Positions 1-6,926 of a DNA stretch of 64,000 bases are shown piece after piece. The notes below the pieces were generated by a model, which had not been told where the DNA came from, made no database searches, and saw nothing but the letters and a program-made list of their open reading frames with translations. Made by a program: the position numbers and the translations under genes. The stretch comes from Zongyangia hominis (lineage in GTDB: Bacteria > Bacillota > Clostridia > Oscillospirales > Ruminococcaceae), in the NCBI RefSeq assembly GCF_014385095.1, contig NZ_JACRTC010000003.1:1-64000 (forward strand), given 5' to 3'. Positions within the stretch are counted from its first letter, which is position 1, and every line of letters begins with the position of its first letter.

Positions 1-267
1 TGGAGGGAGGGCGGTCATCCGCCGCAGACCCAGAGCGCGATCCTTGGGGGTTGTTAGCAAGGGGGAGTCCCCCTTGCTGTGCCCTTTGCATCCTTTCCGG
101 CAAGGGAAAGGATGTGCCCGCGCGGCATGAGCGCAGGACTGCCGATCTCATCGGCGCCTATGTCTACACGGCACGAGCGCAAAAAAAGGATGCGCGGAGA
201 ACCGCTTTGTGGTAAAATAAGGACAGACAAAATGCCGCGTTGACACGGCGGATAATGGGAGACGAAC
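1..267. other. Upstream region of nadB, no gene seen
   Basis: No convincing coding sequence was found here. A short hairpin lies near 60-76 (GGGGGA/TCCCCC). An A/T-richer stretch with TAAAAT (213-218) could be the -10 of a nadB promoter, but there is no good -35 at 17 bp. TTGACA at 241-246 is too close to the gene for an ordinary promoter. nadA, the usual partner of nadB and nadC, is not visible and could lie just left of the window. Confidence 0.4.
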
Positions 268-1761
268 ATGGAACAAAATTATGATGTCGTCATCATTGGC
301 ACCGGTGTGGCGGGCCTTTACGGCGCGCTGCATCTGGACAAGCGTTTAAAGGTGCTGATCATCTGCAAACGGGACATTACCCTGAGCAACTCCTCTCTGG
401 CCCAGGGCGGCGTCGCGGCGGTGACGCGTCCGGACTATGACGACGTGCGGTATCACATCGAGGATACCCTCATAGCGGGAGGGCATCAAAACGACCTGGC
501 CGCGGTGACAAAACTCTGCGAAGAGGGACCCAAAGAGGTCCGGCACCTCATGGAGCTGGGCGTGGACTTTGACACCGATGCCGAGGGGAAGACCCACCTG
601 ACCTTGGAGGGCGGCCATTCCAAACCCCGTATCCTCCATCACAAGGACTGCACGGGCCGGGAAATCGTCAATAAACTTATACTGAATGTAAAAAAACAAG
701 AAAATATTACTATTTGGGAGCATTCCATTGTGGTGGGACTGGAAAAGAGAGGGGATGGCTTTGCCATCGACGCCCTCTATGACGACGAGCACCACGACAA
801 TGAGCACTGCTTCCTCGCCGCCCGGTATGTCATGCTCTGCACCGGCGGCATCGGGCGGGTCTACCGCTACACCACCAACTCCGCCATCGCCACCGGCGAC
901 GGCATCGCCCTGGCCTACCAGATGGGCGCACGCATCAAGAACTTGAGCTTTGTCCAGTTTCACCCCACCGCCTTTGCGGGCAATGTGCGGGAGCGGTTCC
1001 TCATCTCGGAATCGGTGCGGGGCGAGGGAGCGAAGCTGCTCAACTGCCACGGCCAGCAGTTCATGACCCGCTATGACCCCAGAGGGGAGCTGGCCCCCCG
1101 GGATGTGGTGAGCAAGGGCATCATGGCCGAACAAAAGCGGGTGGGCAGCGACAAATTCTATCTGGACATCTCCTACAAGGACCCCAAGTTTATCAAGGAG
1201 CGTTTCCCCATGATCTATGCGGCGCTATTGGTGGAGGGCTACGACCTGACCAAGGACCCGATTCCGGTCTATCCCTGCCAGCATTATCTCATGGGCGGCA
1301 TCGACGTGGACCTCAACTCCGCCACCACGGTGGACGGGCTCTACGCCTGCGGGGAGTGTTCCCACACCGGTGTACACGGGGCCAACCGCTTAGCCAGCAA
1401 CTCCCTGCTGGAGGCCCTGGTCTTCTCCCATGCGGCGGCCAATCATATTAACGCCCGGAGCCTGACGGAGCCCGCCAGCTACCCCGACCCCGCTTTCCCG
1501 GCGGACCGGGGCCGCAATCGGATACCCAAGGGCATCCGCACCGAAATCCGCGCCATCATGCAGGAGGCGGACTTTGTGGTCCCCGATCCGGAGAAGGCGG
1601 CGGCCGGCCTCGCCCGCATCCTGGAAATTCGCCGGATGCTCCTCGACGGCGGCTTTATGATGAGCCACGACTACTTTGAGGCACTGAGCCTGGCCACCAT
1701 CGCCTGCCTGATTTTGCAGGACGTCTCGGAGAAGGGGGACGCCGCCCCCGGCGCCCGGTAA
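268..1761 (+). CDS. nadB: L-aspartate oxidase NadB
   Basis: This FAD enzyme oxidises L-aspartate to iminoaspartate, the first step of de novo NAD synthesis; in anaerobes fumarate or another acceptor replaces oxygen. The 497-aa protein opens with a dinucleotide-binding fold (VVIIGTGVAGLYGAL, residues 8-22). It keeps the family block SLAQGGVAA (about 43-51), the central FVQFHPTAF motif and the late GANRLASNSLLEALVFSHAAA FAD-site region in slightly varied form. Length is a little below the usual 510-540 because the C-terminal helical domain is short. The ATG is preceded by GGGAG. nadC follows 113 nt downstream on the same strand, so the two are probably co-transcribed. The stop codon lies in a 42-bp near-tandem repeat, so the present C-terminus may be recent. 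Function is secure from sequence. Confidence 0.95.
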   Translation: MEQNYDVVIIGTGVAGLYGALHLDKRLKVLIICKRDITLSNSSLAQGGVAAVTRPDYDDVRYHIEDTLIAGGHQNDLAAVTKLCEEGPKEVRHLMELGVDFDTDAEGKTHLTLEGGHSKPRILHHKDCTGREIVNKLILNVKKQENITIWEHSIVVGLEKRGDGFAIDALYDDEHHDNEHCFLAARYVMLCTGGIGRVYRYTTNSAIATGDGIALAYQMGARIKNLSFVQFHPTAFAGNVRERFLISESVRGEGAKLLNCHGQQFMTRYDPRGELAPRDVVSKGIMAEQKRVGSDKFYLDISYKDPKFIKERFPMIYAALLVEGYDLTKDPIPVYPCQHYLMGGIDVDLNSATTVDGLYACGECSHTGVHGANRLASNSLLEALVFSHAAANHINARSLTEPASYPDPAFPADRGRNRIPKGIRTEIRAIMQEADFVVPDPEKAAAGLARILEIRRMLLDGGFMMSHDYFEALSLATIACLILQDVSEKGDAAPGAR

Positions 1762-1839
1762 GAAAGGCCCGGCGAATGCGATGAAATGGACGCCGCCTGG
1801 TAAGAATGGCCCGGCGAAGGTGATAACATAGACGCCGCA
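1738..1839 (+). repeat. 42-bp near-tandem duplication at the nadB stop codon
   Basis: GGTAAGAAAGGCCCGGCGAA at 1757-1776 recurs as GGTAAGAATGGCCCGGCGAA at 1799-1818, and GACGCCGC recurs at 1738, 1789 and 1831. The first copy contains the nadB stop codon (TAA, 1759-1761) and the second lies wholly in the nadB-nadC spacer. Since 42 is a multiple of three, duplication would not have changed the reading frame. Confidence 0.75.
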
Positions 1840-1874
1840 CGCTTTTCCCCGGCGCGGCGGAAGGAGGAAAAATC

Positions 1875-2711
1875 ATGACACTGCCCCAGTTTTATATCGA
1901 CGACCTGATCAAAACCGCCCTCAAGGAGGACATCAACTATATCGACGTGACCAGCGACTATCTGCTCGACCCCGAGGCGGTGAGCGAGGCCTACTTTGTC
2001 TCCAAGGACGAGGGGGTGCTCTGCGGCATCGACGTGGCCATGCGGGTGTTCACCCTCTTGGACCCGGAAGTATCCTATGAAATTTATAAGCGCGACGGCG
2101 ACCCCATCCAAAAGGGGGACGTCATCGTGGAGATGAAGGGGCGCACGGTGAGCCTTCTCAAAGGCGAGCGCACCGCCCTCAACCTCATCCAGCACATGTC
2201 GGGCATCGCCTCGGCCACCAACCGCTGTGTGAAGCTCACGGCGGGAACCAACGCCTCCATCGCCGACACCCGCAAGACGCTGCCGGGACTGCGCCCCCTG
2301 CAAAAGTACGCGGTGGTCTGCGGCGGCGGGCGCAACCACCGCTACAACCTGTCGGACGCGGCCATGCTCAAGGATAACCACATCGACGCCTACGGCTCCA
2401 TCACCGCCGCCGTGGAAGCCCTGCGGAAAAAGGCCGGACACATGCTCTCCATCGAGGTGGAGACCCGCTCCCTGGACGAACTGCGGGAGGCCCTGGCGGT
2501 GGGCGCCAACATCATCATGCTCGACAACATGGACTGCGACACCATGAAGGAAGCGGTGGCCATCACGGCGGGCCGGGCCAAATTGGAGGCCTCGGGCAAC
2601 ATCACGCTGGAAAATATCGCCCAGGTGGCCCAGACCGGGGTGGACATCATCTCCCTGGGCGCGCTGACCCACTCGGTGCAGTGCTTCGACATCTCCATGA
2701 AGATCAAATAG
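1875..2711 (+). CDS. nadC: Nicotinate-nucleotide pyrophosphorylase (carboxylating) NadC
   Basis: NadC converts quinolinate and PRPP to nicotinate mononucleotide, CO2 and pyrophosphate, the third step of de novo NAD synthesis in the cytoplasm. The 278-aa length is typical. Family signatures are ERTALNLIQHMSGIAS (about 97-112), the TRKTLPGLRPLQKYAV phosphate/quinolinate-binding block (about 135-150), GGGRNHRYNLSD, KDNHI and EVE in the alpha/beta barrel, and a late ISLGALTHS phosphate-binding loop. The RBS GGAGGAAAAATC sits directly upstream of the ATG. It lies in one transcription unit with nadB and is followed by strong hairpins. Assignment is firm. Confidence 0.96.
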   Translation: MTLPQFYIDDLIKTALKEDINYIDVTSDYLLDPEAVSEAYFVSKDEGVLCGIDVAMRVFTLLDPEVSYEIYKRDGDPIQKGDVIVEMKGRTVSLLKGERTALNLIQHMSGIASATNRCVKLTAGTNASIADTRKTLPGLRPLQKYAVVCGGGRNHRYNLSDAAMLKDNHIDAYGSITAAVEALRKKAGHMLSIEVETRSLDELREALAVGANIIMLDNMDCDTMKEAVAITAGRAKLEASGNITLENIAQVAQTGVDIISLGALTHSVQCFDISMKIK

Positions 2712-2720
2712 TAACCGGAA

Positions 2721-2750
2721 AGCGCCGTCCGCAAAGCTGCGGACGGCGCT
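2721..2750 (+). other. Strong hairpin after nadC
   Basis: A 13-bp perfect stem (AGCGCCGTCCGCA with its complement) closes a 4-nt loop just after the nadC stop. No T-run follows, so it may protect the mRNA 3' end while the next hairpin terminates. Confidence 0.6.
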
Positions 2751-2766
2751 AGCACGTTTAAGAGGG

Positions 2767-2809
2767 GAAAGGCCCGGCCTCACCGAATGGAGGACGGGCC
2801 TTTCTCTTT
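2767..2809 (+). terminator. Terminator of nadB-nadC
   Basis: GAAAGGCCCG pairs with CGGGCCTTTC across about 18 nt and is followed by the T-rich tail TCTTTC. This is a plausible Rho-independent terminator for the NAD operon. Confidence 0.65.
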
Positions 2810-2934
2810 CCTGTTAGGGCCGCGTGCCTTTCGCCGCCGCAATTATGGACTACGCTGTAAATTCGGTGATGAGCGGCCGCCGCCTTGGCTTTCGCGGGGG
2901 ACTTCCCGGGGAGCAGATCCGGCCCCGGACATGA

Positions 2935-2964
2935 AAAAAGCAGCCGCTTTTAGCGGCTGCTTTT
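2935..2964 (-). terminator. Terminator of the VOC gene
   Basis: GCAGCCGCT and AGCGGCTGC form a stem with a TTT-type loop, flanked by A-run and T-run, so it can act on either strand. It lies just past the stop of the minus-strand VOC gene. The same stem recurs after rplQ near 46137-46170. Confidence 0.8.
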
Positions 2965-2978
2965 GGTTGCAGTTATGT

Positions 2979-3356
2979 TTATTTCACTTGTGCGAACTCC
3001 AGCTCCTCGCCGTCGGGGCCGGAAATTTTAAAGTAGCGGTTCGATTTGGGCGCGAACATGTCGTTGGACTCGATGCCCTTGGTGGTGATTTTGTAACCCA
3101 GGGAGACGGCCTCCGCATAAGCGGCGTCGATATCATTGGACACAAAAGCGATGTGGTCGACAATGCCCAGGGGTTTCTGATGCAGATCGTCATGGCGCTG
3201 GTAGATCTCCATGGTGCAGCCGTTGTTTTCCAGCATGCAGGATTTTTCCAACATAACGACTTCTTCAAAGCCGAGGCTCTTATAAAATTCAACGGATTTC
3301 TTAAAGTCTTTGACAGGCAGTCCGATATGAGCCAGGCCCACAGGATTGTTTTTCAT
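2979..3356 (-). CDS. VOC/glyoxalase-family protein
   Basis: This is a 125-aa protein of the vicinal-oxygen-chelate fold. Members bind a divalent metal and act as glyoxalases, dioxygenases, epimerases or antibiotic-binding proteins; the substrate cannot be told from sequence. It starts NNPVGLAHIGLPVKDFKKS, with the first metal-ligand His (AHIGL), then FYKSLGFEEV, a central VDHIAFVSNDID repeat with the second His, and ends FKISGPDGEELEFAQV with the closing Glu. I chose the ATG at 3356 because AGGGG lies 8 nt upstream; a longer reading frame to 3425 lacks a ribosome site and has an atypical N-terminus. It stands alone between two terminated units. The family is clear, the function open. Confidence 0.85.
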   Translation of the reverse strand: MKNNPVGLAHIGLPVKDFKKSVEFYKSLGFEEVVMLEKSCMLENNGCTMEIYQRHDDLHQKPLGIVDHIAFVSNDIDAAYAEAVSLGYKITTKGIESNDMFAPKSNRYFKISGPDGEELEFAQVK

Positions 3357-3425
3357 ATGTGCGCACCCCTTTTTATAAAATATTGATGTTATTTCTATTA
3401 TAAAGGCCGCTTCTTGAAAATGCAA

Positions 3426-3665
3426 TGGATTTGCCCCTTCTGAGCCTTCTGAAAATACAAGGTGGAAGTTAGTGAATATTACAGAAAAGGAGGCAGAAAC
3501 GAAATGTTGATGTTTCGTTCAAACTTTTTTCACAAATGGGGCCGGTGTTTACAAAATCCATGATTTACTTTCATTTGCTATTCAGTTTTCATTCAAAAAA
3601 CTGTCACTTGGGCCGGGTATACTATAAACACAGTCAAGGAAACGAACATGAAGGAGGCACCTTTG
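3426..3665. other. Intergenic promoter region of the HtrA gene
   Basis: This A/T-rich gap lies between two divergent genes. TATACT at 3618-3623, continuing into TATAAA at 3623-3628, is the likely -10 for the downstream protease gene. The -35 is not clear: TTCAAA at 3592-3597 would need a 20-bp spacer. No coding sequence was seen. Confidence 0.45.
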
Positions 3666-5366
3666 ATGTATCAAGATAAAAACGAGATGAACAGCTTATT
3701 CGATTTCCTCAGAGACGAGGACAGAGCCAACCTGAAAAATGATCCGGCCGGTCCGGCGGATGTGTACGGACAAGGCTATCAAACTTATGAAAGCAAACAG
3801 GACAGCACCCCAACTTCCGAAACAAACAGCGCCGGCGGTGTCAGCGGAGGGACAAACCAGAGCGGCTGGATCATGGCCGATTCTTCCGTGAAGCCCCAGG
3901 CGGACAGCGCGCAGAAAGCTTCCTCCGCTTCCGTAGACGGCGCGGCGGCCACACCCACCGCCGACTGGAACCGGACGGCGGACCCGGCGGACGCTTCCTC
4001 CGCCGGGTGGACGGCGTCTTCCACCTCCTACGGCGCTTACAGCCAAGGGTACGGCGCGGACCAGGATACCACAACGCCGCCGGGCGGGCGCAGCGCCGAC
4101 TGGTACGCCGCCCACAGTGCGGGCAAACCCCCGCGCCAAAAAAAAGAGAAAGCCCCCAAGGCGAAAAAATCGCCCCGTCCCATGAGCGTGCGCGCGGCGG
4201 CGGTCATGATGGCGGTGGGCATCACCGCGGCGGGAGCCGCGGGCTTCGGCGGCGGATACCTGGCCAACAGCCTCGCCGGAAACCACATGACAGCACCCCA
4301 AAACGGCAACTCCACGCCCCCCGCCTCCACCGTCAGCGCCAATACGAGCTCTTTGAGCGTGGCGCAGATCGCGGAGATGAACGGCAACTCGGTGGTGGAG
4401 ATCACCACCGAAAGCGTTTCGAACGGCGGGTTTTTCATGCAGCAGTACATCTCCTCCGGCGCCGGGAGCGGCGTCATCATCTCGGAGGACGGCTATATCA
4501 TCACCAATAACCACGTCATTGAAGGGGCCAGCACCGTCAAGGTACGGCTCAAAAACGGCGACACCTACGACGCCACCCTGGTGGGCACCGATGCCCAGAC
4601 CGATGTGGCCGTCATCAAAATAGACGCCAAGGATTTGACTCCTGTCACCATGGGCGATTCCGACACCCTCCAGGTGGGCCAGACCGCCGTCGCCATCGGC
4701 AACCCCTTGGGCGAGCTGGGCGGCACGGTTACTAACGGTATCATCAGCGCTTTGGACCGGGAGATCACCTTGGACGGCAAGCAGATGAACCTGTTACAGA
4801 CCAACGCCGCCATCAACCCCGGCAACTCGGGCGGCGGGCTCTTTAACGACAAGGGCGAGCTCATCGGCCTGGTGGTGGCCAAATCCACCGGCGAAAACGT
4901 GGAAGGCCTGGGCTTTGCCATCCCGGTTAACGACGTCAAGAACGTCATCGACAACCTCATCGACTACGGCTATGTCAAGGGCCGCTTCGCCCTGGGCGTC
5001 ACCACCCTGGACATCACCAGCCAAGAGGCACAAATGAAATACCAAGTGGATAAACAAGGCGTTTATGTACAGCAAGTAAATGTCGGCGGCAACGCGGAGC
5101 TGGCCGGGATCCAGGCGGGCGACCGGATTGTCTCGGTGGACGGCACCGCCATTGAAAGCGGGTCCCAGCTTAAAGACATCATCCAAAGCCACACGGCGGG
5201 CGACAAGATCACGATGGTGGTGGAGCGAAACGGCCAGCAGGTCTCCCTGGCGGTGACCTTGGCGGAAACCACCCCCAACCAGAACGGCGCCTCCGGACAA
5301 AATGACGCGTCCGGCGGCTCCGGCCAACTCCCCGGCGATGGCGCCATCCCCGACCGGGGCAACTAA
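3666..5366 (+). CDS. HtrA/DegP-type membrane-anchored serine protease with PDZ domain
   Basis: A 566-aa S1C protease that degrades or processes misfolded proteins outside the membrane. The first ~170 residues are a hydrophilic, Ser/Ala/Gly-rich, presumably cytoplasmic tail ending in a Lys-rich stretch. One membrane segment follows (about 182-200), then a Ser/Thr-rich linker. The trypsin-like domain shows the triad His (TNNHVIEGA), Asp (TDVAVIKID) and Ser (NPGNSGGGLFN). A single PDZ domain (about 430-530) contains AGIQAGDRIVSVDG. The tail is Gly/Asn-rich. I chose the ATG at 3666 because AAGGAGG ends 8 nt upstream; an earlier in-frame ATG at 3648 overlaps that site. The architecture matches HtrA-like proteins of Gram-positives. 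It is monocistronic, with a terminator after it. Confidence 0.93.
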   Translation: MYQDKNEMNSLFDFLRDEDRANLKNDPAGPADVYGQGYQTYESKQDSTPTSETNSAGGVSGGTNQSGWIMADSSVKPQADSAQKASSASVDGAAATPTADWNRTADPADASSAGWTASSTSYGAYSQGYGADQDTTTPPGGRSADWYAAHSAGKPPRQKKEKAPKAKKSPRPMSVRAAAVMMAVGITAAGAAGFGGGYLANSLAGNHMTAPQNGNSTPPASTVSANTSSLSVAQIAEMNGNSVVEITTESVSNGGFFMQQYISSGAGSGVIISEDGYIITNNHVIEGASTVKVRLKNGDTYDATLVGTDAQTDVAVIKIDAKDLTPVTMGDSDTLQVGQTAVAIGNPLGELGGTVTNGIISALDREITLDGKQMNLLQTNAAINPGNSGGGLFNDKGELIGLVVAKSTGENVEGLGFAIPVNDVKNVIDNLIDYGYVKGRFALGVTTLDITSQEAQMKYQVDKQGVYVQQVNVGGNAELAGIQAGDRIVSVDGTAIESGSQLKDIIQSHTAGDKITMVVERNGQQVSLAVTLAETTPNQNGASGQNDASGGSGQLPGDGAIPDRGN

Positions 5367-5420
5367 TTTCGCGTACTCCTTCTATATAGATTACTTCTTC
5401 TTCTCAAAATTCTCCAAAGG

Positions 5421-5459
5421 AAAAGGGCCGGTTCTTATGAACCGGCCCTTTTTCTTTTT
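5421..5459 (+). terminator. Terminator of the HtrA gene
   Basis: AAAGGGCCGGTTC pairs with GAACCGGCCCTTT over a TTAT loop and is followed by a T-rich run. It is a textbook Rho-independent terminator about 60 nt after the stop codon. Confidence 0.9.
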
Positions 5460-5722
5460 GCTTTACAAAGGAAGGGTCCGCGGTTTGGCCGGGCGAGGCA
5501 AAACCGGCCCGAGTGGGGGCCGCTTTCCGCCGCTGCGGCCATCGGTGTCGCCGCCCCATCGGCCCCGTGTCTTTTGCGGCGATTACCACCGGTCGGGCAT
5601 TCCGATACCGTGGGGAGCCCGCCGGTTTCGAGGTCTTCCCACCGGCGGGCGTTGGAACCTGCCGCTGCATACCTTCTCCGGCGTCCCCGGCCAAGGCGTG
5701 GATGTTACCGGGGAGGCAACGC
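5460..5722. other. GC-rich spacer, no gene seen
   Basis: The gap lies between the convergent HtrA and dusB units. It holds short GC-rich repeats such as ACCGGCGGGC and several weak hairpins, but no frame has a ribosome site or recognisable protein. It does not clearly match the dispersed repeat family found in other spacers. Confidence 0.4.
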
Positions 5723-5748
5723 AAAAAACGGCGGCTGACTGCCGCCGT
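5723..5748 (-). terminator. Terminator of dusB
   Basis: ACGGCGGC and GCCGCCGT form an 8-bp stem over a 5-nt loop, and the minus strand then runs into TTTTTT. It sits about 30 nt after the dusB stop. Confidence 0.75.
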
Positions 5749-5779
5749 CCGGTTTCCTCGGAGAAATATTCCGCCGTTC

Positions 5780-6757
5780 TCATCCTTCGTTTTGACGCAG
5801 GGCCTCCTCGGCCAGACGCTGGGCGTCGGCAAACTCTCTGAGCTGGCCCGCCGCCCGGCGCAGAGAGGCGGCCCCTCTGAGCCCGTGCATATAATAGGCC
5901 GCGTGGCGTCTTGCCTCCCGCATGGCGATGTATTCGCCCTTGTACTCACACGCGAGGCGGATTTGACGCAGCATGACCTCCATCCGCTCCTTTAGCGGCG
6001 GGTCGGGGAGGAGGACGCCCTCGGTGAGATAGGCCGCGATCTGCTCAAAGACCCAGGGGCGGCCCAGAGCGCCCCGGCCCACGGCTACGCAGTCGCAGCC
6101 GGTCTCCTCGAGCATGCGCTTGGCGCTCAAGGCGTCGGTGACATCCCCGTTGCCGATGACCGGGATGGAGACCGCCGCCTTCACCTGTCGGATGATGTCC
6201 CGGTCCACCGGCGGAGCGTACATCTGCTGGCGGGTCCGGCCGTGGACGGTGAGGGCGGCGGCCCCCGCGTCCTCCAATATTTTGGCGAACTCCACCGCGT
6301 TGACATGCTCCTCGTCCCAGCCCTTGCGGAACTTGGCCGTCACCGGGACAGGCACCGCCTTGACTACCGCCGCCACGATCTCCCCGGCCAGCTTCGGGTG
6401 CTTCATCAGCGCCGAGCCACCGCCGTTGCCCGCCACCTTGGGGGCGGGACAGCCCATGTTGATGTCGATGACGTCGGGGGAAAAGGCCATGGCCCGCCGG
6501 GCGGCCTCGGCCAGGGTGGCGGGCTCGTCGCCGAAGAGCTGGACCGCCATGGGCCGCTCGGCGTCGGTGACGGTGAGCAGGGCGGCGGTCTTTTTGTCCG
6601 AGTAGGTCAGGCCTTTGGAGGAGGCCATCTCCCCCACCACGAAGGCGCAGCCGAACTCCTTGCACACCTGGCGGAAGGCCCGGTCGCCCACCCCGGCCAT
6701 GGGGGCCAGGGTGGCGGTGCGGGGAATCCTCACATTGCCGATCATCATATATTCCAT
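5780..6757 (-). CDS. dusB: tRNA-dihydrouridine synthase (DusB-type)
   Basis: This FMN/NADPH enzyme reduces uridines in the tRNA D-loop. The 325-aa TIM-barrel protein begins with the FMN site TATLAPMAGVGDRAFR and carries the catalytic Cys in NMGCPAPKVAGNGGGSAL (about 98-115). VHGRTRQQMY and VIGNGDV phosphate-site loops follow, then VGRGALGRPWVF, and a C-terminal helical tRNA-binding domain (about 240-325). The ATG is preceded by AAAAAGGAG at 8 nt. It stands alone and divergent from polA, with its own promoter. The subfamily DusB is the usual Firmicutes form; the exact target uridine is not readable from sequence. Confidence 0.94.
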   Translation of the reverse strand: MEYMMIGNVRIPRTATLAPMAGVGDRAFRQVCKEFGCAFVVGEMASSKGLTYSDKKTAALLTVTDAERPMAVQLFGDEPATLAEAARRAMAFSPDVIDINMGCPAPKVAGNGGGSALMKHPKLAGEIVAAVVKAVPVPVTAKFRKGWDEEHVNAVEFAKILEDAGAAALTVHGRTRQQMYAPPVDRDIIRQVKAAVSIPVIGNGDVTDALSAKRMLEETGCDCVAVGRGALGRPWVFEQIAAYLTEGVLLPDPPLKERMEVMLRQIRLACEYKGEYIAMREARRHAAYYMHGLRGAASLRRAAGQLREFADAQRLAEEALRQNEG

Positions 6758-6789
6758 GGAAAAACTCCTTTTTCTTTGCAGGTAGAATT

Positions 6790-6818
6790 ATTCTAGCAAA
6801 TTTGTGGGAGACGCGCAA
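6790..6818 (-). promoter_or_regulatory. Predicted dusB promoter
   Basis: On the minus strand TTGCGC (6813-6818) and TAGAAT (6790-6795) are separated by exactly 17 bp, placing the start about 25-30 nt before the dusB ATG. Confidence 0.6.
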
Positions 6819-6824
6819 CAAATG

Positions 6825-6833
6825 TGGTATAAT
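6825..6833 (+). promoter_or_regulatory. Predicted extended -10 promoter of polA
   Basis: TGGTATAAT is a consensus extended -10 element (TG, one base, TATAAT). No good -35 lies at 17 bp, which extended -10 promoters do not need. The polA ATG is about 95 nt downstream, leaving a leader with two competing GC hairpins (GCCGG 6872-6876, CCGGC 6883-6887, GCCGG 6893-6897). Confidence 0.6.
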
Positions 6834-6926
6834 AATTCCGAATCGGCTTTTGTTCCCGGAAGGGGGAAAAGGCCGGCGGATTCCGGCTTTTTGCCGGGGA
6901 CCGTGAATTTAGGACGAGGTGAATGT

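Noticed and set aside
5302..5995. Open frames in the htrA-dusB gap and over the dusB end
   Set aside because: They cross a terminator or run antisense to dusB and have no ribosome site or family match.
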